A DNA stretch of 55,264 bases, taken from IMG/VR virus record IMGVR_UViG_3300029309_000054, positions 1 to 55,264 of that record; one strand, 5' to 3'. The stretch comes from a virus. Made by a program: the position numbers and the translations under genes. A model generated the notes under the pieces. That model was not told the origin of the DNA. It worked only from the letters and a program-made list of their open reading frames with translations, and did not search any database. Positions 26,598 through 32,617 of the stretch are shown piece by piece. Within the stretch, counting starts at the first letter, position 1; every line of letters begins with the position of its first letter.

Positions 26598-26766
26598 AGA
26601 GCTCCAGTATCCCACCATCGGGGATCCGGGCATGATTCAAAAACGTCTGGACGCGGGCCGTTGCCCAAAGTGCGACACGCAACTCACAGAGCCCACGCGC
26701 TGCGGCTCTTGCAAGCTTCAACTTCCCGGAAATTTAACTCCTAAAAAGTCCTTGTCTTTCCCATAA
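26575..26766 (+). CDS. Small zinc-ribbon protein (63 aa)
   Basis: ATG 26575 lies inside the end of the previous gene (23-base overlap) behind AGGAG. The sequence contains CPKC (about 30-33) and CGSC (about 43-46), a two-knuckle zinc ribbon, with basic flanks. It ends 34 bases before a strong terminator. No specific family or role was recognised; nucleic-acid binding is plausible. Confidence 0.6.
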   Translation: MIVRTKNRELQYPTIGDPGMIQKRLDAGRCPKCDTQLTEPTRCGSCKLQLPGNLTPKKSLSFP

Positions 26767-26799
26767 GTTCGCGTATATTAAGAGCGTTCCCGTAGTTGG

Positions 26800-26830
26800 G
26801 CCCCGGAGAGAAATCTCCGGGGCTTTTTTT
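26800..26830 (+). terminator. Strong rho-independent terminator
   Basis: GCCCCGGAGA (26800-26809) and TCTCCGGGGC (26814-26823) form a perfect 10-bp stem with a GAAA loop, followed by seven T. It closes the 25.6-26.8 kb unit. Confidence 0.9.
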
Positions 26831-26833
26831 GTG

Positions 26834-26862
26834 TTGACTATGTATAGGATAAGTCTTATATG
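26834..26862 (+). promoter_or_regulatory. Promoter with palindromic operator (ATAAGTCTTAT)
   Basis: TTGACT (26834-26839), 17-base spacer, TATATG (26857-26862). The palindrome ATAAG-T-CTTAT (26849-26859) spans the spacer and -10, ideally placed for a repressor. It starts four bases after the preceding T tract and precedes ATG 26887 with ACGGGAG in the leader. Confidence 0.75.
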
Positions 26863-26886
26863 TGGGCTGAACCACGGGAGTTTCTC

Positions 26887-27888
26887 ATGCTCATCTATTT
26901 AGCCACCAATAAGATTAACGGTATGCAATATGTCGGAGCCACGACTCGGAGCTCACTTGCACCCAGAGTGCGGGAACACTTTAAGTTTGCGGAAAGAAAA
27001 ACCAGAGCACGGGGATCGTTAGCAAACGCCATACGAAAGTACGGCCAAAAAAATATTTCTTTTGAAGTGTTAGAGCGCGTAACCGATATCAATGTTTTAG
27101 GCGAATGCGAGAAGAGGTGGATTGACAACCTAAATACGATGTACCCAAACGGGTATAACATTAAGACAGGGGGTATGCCTAAAGAGATGCCTCATGTCAG
27201 CCGAAACAAAAGCTACACCGTTGAAGGTGTGCAATATGACAGCTTAATGTCTTTAGCGGATGCTTATGACATGTGCCATTACAAACTTAGGCATCGTCTG
27301 TTGCGCTCTTCTATCAAATGGTCTGTAGAACAGGCGTTGGATCTAGCCCCGCCTCCAAAAAGCGACCCCGTAAAATACTGCAAACCTTTAGAGGTAGACG
27401 GGCATACCTTTCGTTCAAAGGCCGCCGCCGCTCGACATTATGGTGTTCCGGTAAGAGTTTTTAGAGCAAGACTTGGTAAGGGCTGGCCGTTAAAAGAGGC
27501 TCTGGGCATAAAAGAACGACCAAACCAGTGTAAAACGGGGACTACTAATAAAAAACGGCCTCTCAGAAAAACGCGGATCACGGTTCAAGGCACTGAGTAT
27601 TATAGCGTAGCTCATGCCGCAGAAACTTTAGGAACAAAAGCTGGTCTTGTAACTCAACGACTCAAGCGAGGATGGACAAAAGAACAAGCTTTTGGTTTAG
27701 CCCCGCCGCCGGTTATCAAAAAGAGGGGAATGGAGTTTCTTGGATATTCTTCCATAACAGCCGCGGCAAAAGAAAATAACATCAACACCACCACGCTTTT
27801 TCAAAGGTTGAATAACGGCTGGTCGCCGGAAGATGCGCTGTACACACCAATAACTCCAAATGACGGAAGCAGGCGTTGGACTGCTTGA
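26887..27888 (+). CDS. GIY-YIG endonuclease with four tandem DNA-binding modules
   Basis: 333 aa from ATG 26887 (ACGGGAG upstream). The N-terminal nuclease domain begins LIYLATNKINGMQYVGATTR, where IYL and YVG stand for the GIY-YIG motif, followed by R, E and N residues of the family (about residues 25-90). Downstream are four copies of a 45-65-residue helical module, each starting with a V-x-G-x-x-Y/F-like strand and ending in WS-x-E/K-x-A-L (about 120, 180, 240, 285). This is the layout of free-standing homing endonucleases with NUMOD-type repeats. The gene has its own promoter and the next promoter overlaps its stop, so it looks like a self-contained inserted cassette. Confidence 0.85.
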   Translation: MLIYLATNKINGMQYVGATTRSSLAPRVREHFKFAERKTRARGSLANAIRKYGQKNISFEVLERVTDINVLGECEKRWIDNLNTMYPNGYNIKTGGMPKEMPHVSRNKSYTVEGVQYDSLMSLADAYDMCHYKLRHRLLRSSIKWSVEQALDLAPPPKSDPVKYCKPLEVDGHTFRSKAAAARHYGVPVRVFRARLGKGWPLKEALGIKERPNQCKTGTTNKKRPLRKTRITVQGTEYYSVAHAAETLGTKAGLVTQRLKRGWTKEQAFGLAPPPVIKKRGMEFLGYSSITAAAKENNINTTTLFQRLNNGWSPEDALYTPITPNDGSRRWTA

Positions 27889-27913
27889 CTATGTATGCGA
27901 CAAGTCTTATATA
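27885..27913 (+). promoter_or_regulatory. Sigma70-like promoter with TATGCGAC word
   Basis: TTGACT (27885-27890) overlaps the stop codon of the GIY-YIG gene; 17-base spacer with TATGCGAC; TATATA (27908-27913). The -35, spacer word and AAGTCTTATAT stretch are nearly identical to the promoter at 26834. Confidence 0.75.
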
Positions 27914-27939
27914 CAGGTTAACCAACTAGGGAGAACCAA

Positions 27940-28260
27940 ATGACAAAAACCTTTGAATTGCCCCCTATCGCCGTCGATCTGGTGAACCGGGTAAGCGGCA
28001 TTTCCAGCATCGTCGGCGACGTTACCGCCATTGGGGGCGATGCGCGGATCATGGCTTGGGCAGGAAAGAGTGACTATTGGCTGTGGCTTGTGTTGGACGA
28101 CGAAAAGCAGTTTCGTGTCCTAATCGATGTCGAGGAAGCGCCGGATGATAAGCTGTATAATATCGTCGGCTATTGCAACTTTCACAATATCCAACACGAG
28201 TTTGCTGGGGAAGACCACCGAGATGAGCTCGGTGTGATTGGGAGAGACTACGATGCGTAA
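27940..28260 (+). CDS. Unknown small acidic protein
   Basis: 106 aa, first gene of a five-gene unit running to 29010. GGGAGAACC precedes the ATG. Predicted alpha/beta with an Asp/Glu-rich C-terminal half (DDEKQFRVLIDVEEAPDD) and a Trp-rich centre (AWAGKSDYWLWLVL). No family was recognised. Early-type promoter and small acidic character are common for host-interaction proteins, but no function is claimed. Confidence 0.6.
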   Translation: MTKTFELPPIAVDLVNRVSGISSIVGDVTAIGGDARIMAWAGKSDYWLWLVLDDEKQFRVLIDVEEAPDDKLYNIVGYCNFHNIQHEFAGEDHRDELGVIGRDYDA

Positions 28261-28438
28261 GAAAGAAGAGCTGTTCGATATCGTCAACGGCATGGAGTAT
28301 ACTGATGCCGTGGCCGCAGTCTCCAGCGCGATCAACGCGCAAACGTCCACCATTGCAGCCAAGGGTGATTATAGCCGTGAGGCCGTCGAAGCAGCAGAAA
28401 AGCTGCTTGCGGCGTGGTTGAGGGTACAACGCGGATGA
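28253..28438 (+). CDS. Unknown small helical protein (61 aa)
   Basis: ATG 28253 overlaps the previous TAA by eight bases and is preceded by GGGAGAG; an upstream TTG in the same frame is less likely. Helical and Ala/Glu-rich (EAVEAAEKLLAAWLRVQRG). No domain recognised. Coupled to both neighbours. Confidence 0.55.
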   Translation: MRKKEELFDIVNGMEYTDAVAAVSSAINAQTSTIAAKGDYSREAVEAAEKLLAAWLRVQRG

Positions 28439-28686
28439 GCGACGACGACGATCTCGAAAAGCAGTTTGATTATGCAGGCAACGAAATGAACGCCCTGCTG
28501 GATCAACTGGAAACAGAAGGGTTTGATACCGGCGCGGTACTGGGCGGGACCTTAACGGCTCTCCTGTTCCGGCTCGTGGTCCAGAGCCCTAACGGCAGCA
28601 CCGCCATCGGCATGCTGTCTTCAGCTATGCACCAAGCAGCAACCATCGCTCGTGCATATGATGAGGAAGAGGAGACCAAGCATTGA
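28435..28686 (+). CDS. Unknown small acidic helical protein (83 aa)
   Basis: ATG 28435 overlaps the previous TGA (ATGA). The product has an acidic N-terminus (MSDDDDLEKQFDYAG), a more hydrophobic middle (GAVLGGTLTALLFRLVVQSP) and an acidic end (EEEETKH). The middle might be an amphipathic or membrane-associated helix. No family recognised. Confidence 0.55.
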   Translation: MSDDDDLEKQFDYAGNEMNALLDQLETEGFDTGAVLGGTLTALLFRLVVQSPNGSTAIGMLSSAMHQAATIARAYDEEEETKH

Positions 28687-28844
28687 AAAAGTATCTGATC
28701 GAATATGTCTGGGAGCACAACCGCTTCCAATCCAGCATATGCAAAATCGTGGCATACGCATGGAGCGAAGATCATGTCCGCATGACCTTTGAGGCGCAGA
28801 AAATCCTGTCAATCGAGGAGCTGAGCAATGACAAAGCCCAGTGA
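28683..28844 (+). CDS. Unknown small protein (53 aa), TTG start
   Basis: A TTG at 28683 overlaps the previous TGA (TTGA), with AGGAAGAGGAG shortly upstream. The product begins KKYLIEYVWEHNRFQSSICK and ends SIEELSNDKAQ; it looks like a compact alpha/beta peptide. It fills the gap between two coupled genes without frame breaks, which is the main support. The start codon is uncertain. Confidence 0.45.
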   Translation: MKKYLIEYVWEHNRFQSSICKIVAYAWSEDHVRMTFEAQKILSIEELSNDKAQ

Positions 28845-29010
28845 CCACCAAGCAGCCGCCGCGCTGCTGAACCAAGCCATCCACGCCGTCAATGACCTGT
28901 GGCTGGAGGTTGAAGGCGAAGGCAAGCCCTTTCTGGATGAGGCAATCAGCAAGCTGCACGAAGCGCAGTCGCTGATGATGAAAGCAAGGCTGCGGGAGAA
29001 AGATAACTAA
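28828..29010 (+). CDS. Unknown small helical protein (60 aa)
   Basis: ATG 28828 lies inside the end of the preceding gene, with GAGGAG about ten bases before it. The product is helical and amphipathic (QAAAALLNQAIHAVNDLWLE) with a basic end (KARLREKDN). It is the last gene of the 27.9-29.0 kb unit. No family recognised. Confidence 0.55.
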   Translation: MTKPSDHQAAAALLNQAIHAVNDLWLEVEGEGKPFLDEAISKLHEAQSLMMKARLREKDN

Positions 29011-29134
29011 TTCGCGGATATGAATACCGCGTTTCGTGAACCGGGGAAGTCCGATGATCTCCGCACCCGGGATCCGAAAAAAGGAGATCGAACAAACAAA
29101 AGGGCCAGATCAATGATCTGGCCCTTGGCTTTTT
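29011..29134 (+). ncRNA. Candidate structured RNA ending in a terminator
   Basis: The 90 bases after the last gene of the unit contain no credible reading frame but several pairings: CGCGG/CCGCG (29013-29017 with 29027-29031), CCGGG/CCCGG (29041-29045 with 29066-29070) and GATCTCC/GGAGATC (29056-29062 with 29083-29089). The last two interlock as an H-type pseudoknot. They are followed by the terminator stem at 29100-29126. It could be a 3'-derived small RNA of the operon. Read by eye; no covariation data. Confidence 0.35.
29100..29134. terminator. Bidirectional terminator
   Basis: AAGGGCCAGATC (29100-29111) and GATCTGGCCCTT (29115-29126) form a perfect 12-bp stem with loop AAT. GGCTTTTT follows on the plus strand and T-rich sequence follows on the minus strand. 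It separates the rightward unit from the leftward gene at 29133-29435. Confidence 0.9.
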
Positions 29135-29435
29135 AATCGTTAACTACAATCCTACCTTTGATCTTGATGCCTGTGTGAAATTCCTCGCGGTCATCGAACC
29201 ACTGGATACACTTAGCTATGATCGTGCTTTGTTTGGTTTTGTAGTTTCGACCAAAGGTAAGCAACGGGACGTCATAGTCGTAAAGCTGTTTCTCTACGTC
29301 TCCGCCGCCCACCTCGTAGAAGACTAAACCGCTATCGAACGGTCCCTCCCCCAAGATGAACGACCTTCCGGTCACGTCACATTTGAAGCTGGCACTAAAG
29401 TACCCGTCAATTTGTATATCCAAGTTAAGAGACAT
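29133..29435 (-). CDS. Unknown leftward protein (100 aa)
   Basis: The only leftward gene of the accessory region. Its ATG at 29435-29433 has AAGGGAAAGGA upstream on the minus strand. The product is predicted all-beta (LNLDIQIDGYFSASFKCDVT, GRSFILGEGPFDSGLVFYEV) and has no recognised motif. It could be a small beta-barrel inhibitor-type protein, which is a guess. It ends at the shared terminator and its control region faces that of the peptidase-like gene. Confidence 0.6.
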   Translation of the reverse strand: MSLNLDIQIDGYFSASFKCDVTGRSFILGEGPFDSGLVFYEVGGGDVEKQLYDYDVPLLTFGRNYKTKQSTIIAKCIQWFDDREEFHTGIKIKGRIVVND

Positions 29436-29714
29436 TGTTTTCCTTTCCCTTAGTTGTGAAGGTATAGCTTTACCTTACATAAGAGTATATCATATAATCC
29501 CATACATGTACATGTGACATAGTGTCGCACCTAAAGTGTCAAATTATTGACGCATATTGTCGCATACGGTATAGGATAAGTCGCATATGGGATACAGGTT
29601 ATAACCCATTGATTTAAAATAAAAAGATAAGAAGAGCGGCAAGTCGAGCCGCCGACGCTGTTTGACATAGTGAATAGAAGAACGGGAACTTCAACCAACA
29701 CGGGAGGGCTAACC
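29436..29714. promoter_or_regulatory. Divergent control region with clustered TATGCGAC operator-like words
   Basis: 279 bases between a leftward and a rightward gene. On the plus strand TTGACG (29547-29552), 17-base spacer, TATAGG (29570-29575). GTCGCATA occurs at 29559 and 29580, with near copies GACGCATA (29549) and GTCGCAC (29524); read on the other strand these are TATGCGAC, the word found at other promoters. TATAGGATAAG overlaps the cluster. Minus-strand -10-like AT-rich words lie at 29480-29505. A GCGGC/GCCGC hairpin sits in the long rightward leader (29636-29652). Confidence 0.55.
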
Positions 29715-30443
29715 ATGCCTGTTAAATTACACCCCATCAACCGCGGCTCACGGGACAACCGCTATTGCGGCCCCGCCGTGGTTAGCTTCATCACTGGCAA
29801 AAACACCAGTGAGGTCGCGACGTTCATCCGTAATCGCTACCGTAACGGCAAAGCTGTTCGCGGGACTTACCTCCACGAGGTGGCAGGCGCTCTGTCGGCG
29901 CTGGGCTACAAGCTCAAAGGGGTCAGGTGGTCGGGCAACCTATCACCAACTCTGGCGGGTTGGCTCAAAGCCAACAAAGACTTGCGATCCGCGGGCCGCG
30001 TCTTTCTGGTCAATGCCGGTAACCACTGGCAACTGATCTCTGGACGCAAATATGCCTGCGGGCGGATTGGAGAAATCGTCTCCATCCGTGACCCACGGGT
30101 CAAGCGGCGGTGCCGGGTGACAGATGTCTGGGAGGTGAACCGTATGCCGGAGGCGGCAAAGGACAAGTGGAAGACACATGTCACAGACCGCAAGCCTCGG
30201 AACACGGGTAATTCCTACCGGGTGCGTAAGATACTGCGAGACAACCCGCAGTACGGCTTCAGCTACGAAGTAGAGTGGCGCGTCGATAAAACAAACGTCT
30301 ACTACGTTTCCATGAGCAACGAGCTTGAGGAAAAGGCGTTTGAGATGCAACACCATCTGTGTGACGATCACTACTGTCACGGTCTGGACGAGGTCCTGAC
30401 CCGGCTGACAGACATGCTGGAGTTCGCAAAACAGCACCACTAA
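29715..30443 (+). CDS. Putative papain-like cysteine peptidase-fold protein
   Basis: 242 aa from ATG 29715 behind GGGAGGG; an earlier ATG lies in the leader. The N-terminal domain holds RDNRYCGPAVVSFITGKN (Cys18), GRVFLVNAGNHWQLISG (His104) and VSIRDPR (Asp126), spaced as a Cys-His-Asp set of C39-like/papain-like enzymes. The remainder is basic and ends in a Cys/His-rich stretch (HHLCDDHYCHGLDE). It could be a protease, deamidase or transglutaminase-like effector acting on host proteins. The catalytic assignment is by eye and not certain. It is a single-gene unit with its own terminator. Confidence 0.5.
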   Translation: MPVKLHPINRGSRDNRYCGPAVVSFITGKNTSEVATFIRNRYRNGKAVRGTYLHEVAGALSALGYKLKGVRWSGNLSPTLAGWLKANKDLRSAGRVFLVNAGNHWQLISGRKYACGRIGEIVSIRDPRVKRRCRVTDVWEVNRMPEAAKDKWKTHVTDRKPRNTGNSYRVRKILRDNPQYGFSYEVEWRVDKTNVYYVSMSNELEEKAFEMQHHLCDDHYCHGLDEVLTRLTDMLEFAKQHH

Positions 30444-30449
30444 TCAACA

Positions 30450-30476
30450 GGGTCCCGCTTCGGCGGGGCCCTTTTT
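30450..30476 (+). terminator. Terminator of the peptidase-like gene
   Basis: GGGTCCCGC and GCGGGGCCC pair around a TTCG loop (30450-30471), followed by TTTTT. Seven bases after the stop codon. Confidence 0.9.
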
Positions 30477-30646
30477 GGTTACGGTTACATATATAGGGAG
30501 AAAATTAAAAAAATAAAAAACACAAAAAATATGGTGTAACCGGTGTAACTTATGTAACCGTACCTTGTAATCCTTACTCAGCAAGGATTACAGAAGGTCA
30601 GAGAGGTTACATATTTGGTTACACCATGGTTTTCAAAAATGTAACC
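30477..30646. repeat. Nested inverted repeats of TGTAACC/GGTTACA: candidate origin or pac site
   Basis: Eight copies of the 6-7-base word: GGTTAC 30477, GGTTACA 30483, TGTAACC 30535, TGTAAC 30544, TGTAACC 30553, GGTTACA 30605 and 30617, TGTAACC 30640. They form nested pairs around one centre: ATGGTGTAACC 30531-30541 with GGTTACACCAT 30617-30627, TATGTAACC 30551-30559 with GGTTACATA 30605-30613, and an inner 10-bp hairpin TGTAATCCTT/AAGGATTACA 30566-30592. A very A-rich tract lies at 30500-30530 and an AT tract at 30680-30710. The rest to 30763 is the terS leader (GTAACC again at 30711, GGAG before ATG). No gene is seen here. Confidence 0.75.
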
Positions 30647-30763
30647 AAGGAAATGACCTTAAAGGGGGGTTCGCGGGCTTTTTTAAAAAAATATTTTTTG
30701 CTCTATATAAGTAACCCCTGTAAAAAGGATGGGAGTTGACCTTTTTAACTGGAGAATACCCGT

Positions 30764-31378
30764 ATGCCCTCAAAAGCTGTCGTGAAGAAAGAAACCCGGG
30801 GCCGTAAGCGAGCCACCGTCAATCACCCGCTGACCCGCAAGCAAGAGCTTTTTGTAAAGGAACTGGTCAGTAAGGACGGCCAGATTACTTTGAGAGAGGC
30901 GGCTATCAATGCTGGTTACTCTGCCACGTCGGCTCACACGCGGGCATATGAACTGACCAATCCAAACATTTCGCCGCATGTCGTGGCGGCCATTCAGTCC
31001 TATCGACGCGAACTGGACGAAAAGTACGGAATCACGTTTCATCGGCATATCCGTGATCTTCAAAATATTCGGGATCTAGCCTTGCAAAACGGCGCTTACT
31101 CTGCCGCCGTTCAAGCGGAATATCGCCGGGGTCAAGCGCAGGGCGACATCTATGTAAGCAAATCTGAAATCCGTCATGGGTCTATCGACAGCATGAGCAA
31201 GGACGAGGTCTTGAAAGCTTTGGAAGAGATAAAGGACAGTTATGCCCCAATCACCATCGACATCACACCCGAAGAGAAAAACACCGGTAATCGCGACAAA
31301 GCGAGAGGGCGGCTTTTACAAGCAAGTGAAGGAAGCGGCGCAGAGGTCGAACAGGAAATTATTACTGACCCGAATTGA
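30764..31378 (+). CDS. terS: Terminase small subunit
   Basis: 204 aa. Residues ~22-80 contain PLTRKQELFVKELVSKDGQI, REAAINAGYSATSAHTRAYE and SPHVVAAIQSYRRELDE, the helix-turn-helix arrangement of Terminase_2-type small subunits, which bind phage DNA at the packaging site and hand it to the large subunit. The central part is helical and the C-terminus acidic. ACTGGAGAATACCC precedes the ATG. It lies some 4 kb before terL, separated by accessory genes, which is unusual, and directly after the nested repeats, which may be its target. Confidence 0.8.
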   Translation: MPSKAVVKKETRGRKRATVNHPLTRKQELFVKELVSKDGQITLREAAINAGYSATSAHTRAYELTNPNISPHVVAAIQSYRRELDEKYGITFHRHIRDLQNIRDLALQNGAYSAAVQAEYRRGQAQGDIYVSKSEIRHGSIDSMSKDEVLKALEEIKDSYAPITIDITPEEKNTGNRDKARGRLLQASEGSGAEVEQEIITDPN

Positions 31379-31703
31379 AAACTGGGTTGGCGCAGGGATA
31401 CCGGACCTTTTGATATGTGATGAGGTCGGGGACTTTCATCTGGTTGAACTTAAATACATCACCGGTAATGCGGTGACATTGCGCCCGTCACAAGTGGCGT
31501 GGCTATCTCGACACCAGCACTCTAGTTGCTGGGTTCTAATCAAGCGACAAACCAAGGCCACCGAGCCATCCGAGTGCCTTTTGTACCCGGCAGCGGCAGC
31601 GGTCGATTTGAAGATGGACGGCATTGAGAAGGTCGAGCCTTTGTTTCGTTGTCAACAGCCTTTTCACTGGGACACAATATTTGGCTTGATATGTCCGACA
31701 TAA
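31242..31703 (+). CDS. VRR-NUC-like PD-(D/E)XK nuclease
   Basis: 153 aa if started at ATG 31242, overlapping terS by 137 bases in another frame. Motif: G-x-PD at AGIPDLLICDEVGDFHLVEL (PD 54-55, E69, K71), then SQVAWLSRH, the pattern of VRR-NUC/Holliday-resolvase-like enzymes. Residues ~22-40 (EGGFYKQVKEAAQRSNRKLL) form the first helix of that fold, so the overlap with terS is probably real; GTG 31326 would cut this helix. Likely acts on branched DNA before packaging. It ends at a promoter for the next unit. Confidence 0.75.
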   Translation: MPQSPSTSHPKRKTPVIATKREGGFYKQVKEAAQRSNRKLLLTRIENWVGAGIPDLLICDEVGDFHLVELKYITGNAVTLRPSQVAWLSRHQHSSCWVLIKRQTKATEPSECLLYPAAAAVDLKMDGIEKVEPLFRCQQPFHWDTIFGLICPT

Positions 31704-31714
31704 TCCCATAATAA
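31686..31714 (+). promoter_or_regulatory. Sigma70-like promoter with palindrome TCCCATAATAATGGGA
   Basis: TTGATA (31686-31691), 17-base spacer, TAATAA (31709-31714). The inverted repeat TCCCAT-AATA-ATGGGA (31704-31719) covers the -10. It overlaps the 3' end of the nuclease gene and precedes ATG 31752 with GGGAG in the leader. Confidence 0.6.
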
Positions 31715-31751
31715 TGGGACATCGTTAATCAACTATGGGAGTAAGAGCGAT

Positions 31752-32099
31752 ATGGTAGAGGACAAACAAACCTTGCTTGCTTGGCTGGCAAATGCCTTGA
31801 AAGATTCACCTGTGGACTTTTTAGAGGTTTATGTCGGAGATGAAAAGGACGGTCAAGTTTATGTGCGTTTTGAAAACGTACCGGAGAGGGAAAAAATGAA
31901 AAAGTATAACAGCGTTGCATATCTTCCCTTTTCCATTCATCACGACCGGGAAAACGGCGAAGATATAACCCCGGAAATGTTGCGCGAAGCTTTCAATAAT
32001 CGAACCCTGACCCTGTCGAATCAGGAATTATGGGAAGCTTGCGGCGGGGATTGCTACGACACAATCGAAAATGAACCTTTAGCGGAAGCTTCCGCCTGA
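31752..32099 (+). CDS. Unknown acidic protein (115 aa)
   Basis: Starts after TATGGGAGTAAGAGCGAT. Predicted alpha/beta; acidic N-terminal half (VDFLEVYVGDEKDGQVYVRF) and an EDITPEMLREAF helix. The C-terminus is LWEACGGDCYDTIENEPLAE. No family recognised. Its stop overlaps a tiny downstream frame. Confidence 0.55.
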   Translation: MVEDKQTLLAWLANALKDSPVDFLEVYVGDEKDGQVYVRFENVPEREKMKKYNSVAYLPFSIHHDRENGEDITPEMLREAFNNRTLTLSNQELWEACGGDCYDTIENEPLAEASA

Positions 32100-32194
32100 T
32101 GTTTATTTTGCACTGGATTGCCCGTCTGATACATGGCGAAGACTGGGAAAAACACACAACACAACGCCGACGGGTTCGGCGTCGTCGCCGATAA
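32099..32194 (+). CDS. Possible 31-aa Arg-rich peptide
   Basis: ATG 32099 overlaps the previous TGA (TGATG), and TAA at 32192-32194 lies nine bases before a terminator stem. The peptide starts MFILHWIARLIHGEDWEKH and ends in a run of Arg (RRRVRRRRR). Hydrophobic first third and polyarginine tail would suit RNA binding or membrane insertion. Support is only positional, so this may not be a gene. Confidence 0.35.
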   Translation: MFILHWIARLIHGEDWEKHTTQRRRVRRRRR

Positions 32195-32203
32195 CCTAAC
32201 TAG

Positions 32204-32230
32204 CCCCGCCAATATCTGGCGGGGTTTTTT
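32204..32230 (+). terminator. Rho-independent terminator
   Basis: CCCCGCCA (32204-32211) pairs with TGGCGGGG (32217-32224), then TTTTTT. Closes the 31.75-32.19 kb unit. Confidence 0.9.
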
Positions 32231-32231
32231 C

Positions 32232-32260
32232 TTGCAATGGTATGCGATAAGGCCCATATA
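32232..32260 (+). promoter_or_regulatory. Promoter with TATGCGATAAG word
   Basis: TTGCAA (32232-32237), 17-base spacer containing TATGCGATAAG (32241-32251), CATATA (32255-32260). It starts one base after the previous T tract. ACGGGGG precedes ATG 32290. Confidence 0.65.
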
Positions 32261-32289
32261 AAAGACAACTGAAACGAACGGGGGCAATC

Positions 32290-32508
32290 ATGCCGAAAAT
32301 CAATCACGAAAAAATCGCGCTTTATTTAGAAAAACTGGTCGTCGGTTGGGATGAAGAACTGGCCCGGGAAATGGTCGAAAATATGACGCCCGAAGAACGG
32401 GCGCATTTATCCCGGCTGATCGATATATGCCGTGATCCGGATTATCAATCGTTAATTAGCGATTACGCCGCGTTAAACCGTCCTGAAGAAAAACCCGAAC
32501 CAGCTTAA
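32290..32508 (+). CDS. Unknown small acidic protein (72 aa)
   Basis: Single-gene unit between its own promoter and terminator. Helical and acidic (LVVGWDEELAREMVENMTPE) with a Pro/Glu-rich end. No domain recognised. Confidence 0.6.
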   Translation: MPKINHEKIALYLEKLVVGWDEELAREMVENMTPEERAHLSRLIDICRDPDYQSLISDYAALNRPEEKPEPA

Positions 32509-32513
32509 CAACT

Positions 32514-32540
32514 GGCCCGCCCTGACCGGCGGGCCTTTTC
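32514..32540 (+). terminator. Rho-independent terminator
   Basis: GGCCCGCC (32514-32521) pairs with GGCGGGCC (32528-32535), then TTTTCTTTT. The stem and tail are the same as in the terminator at 34679. Confidence 0.85.
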
Positions 32541-32555
32541 TTTTAAAATTTCTAT

Positions 32556-32584
32556 TTGCCAAAATATGCGAATATATGAGATAA
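32556..32584 (+). promoter_or_regulatory. Promoter-like site with split TATGCGA/GATAAG word
   Basis: TTGCCA (32556-32561), 17-base spacer with TATGCGAA (32565-32572), AGATAA (32579-32584). The -10 is weak, but position and leader (AACGGGAACAAAAACG before ATG 32618) match the other units. Confidence 0.45.
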
Positions 32585-32617
32585 GCAAAACAGATATAAA
32601 CAACGGGAACAAAAACG

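Noticed and set aside
30661-30712. GC-then-T/A stretch upstream of terS as a terminator
   Set aside because: No stable stem precedes the T run; the AT palindrome is more likely part of the origin/leader region.
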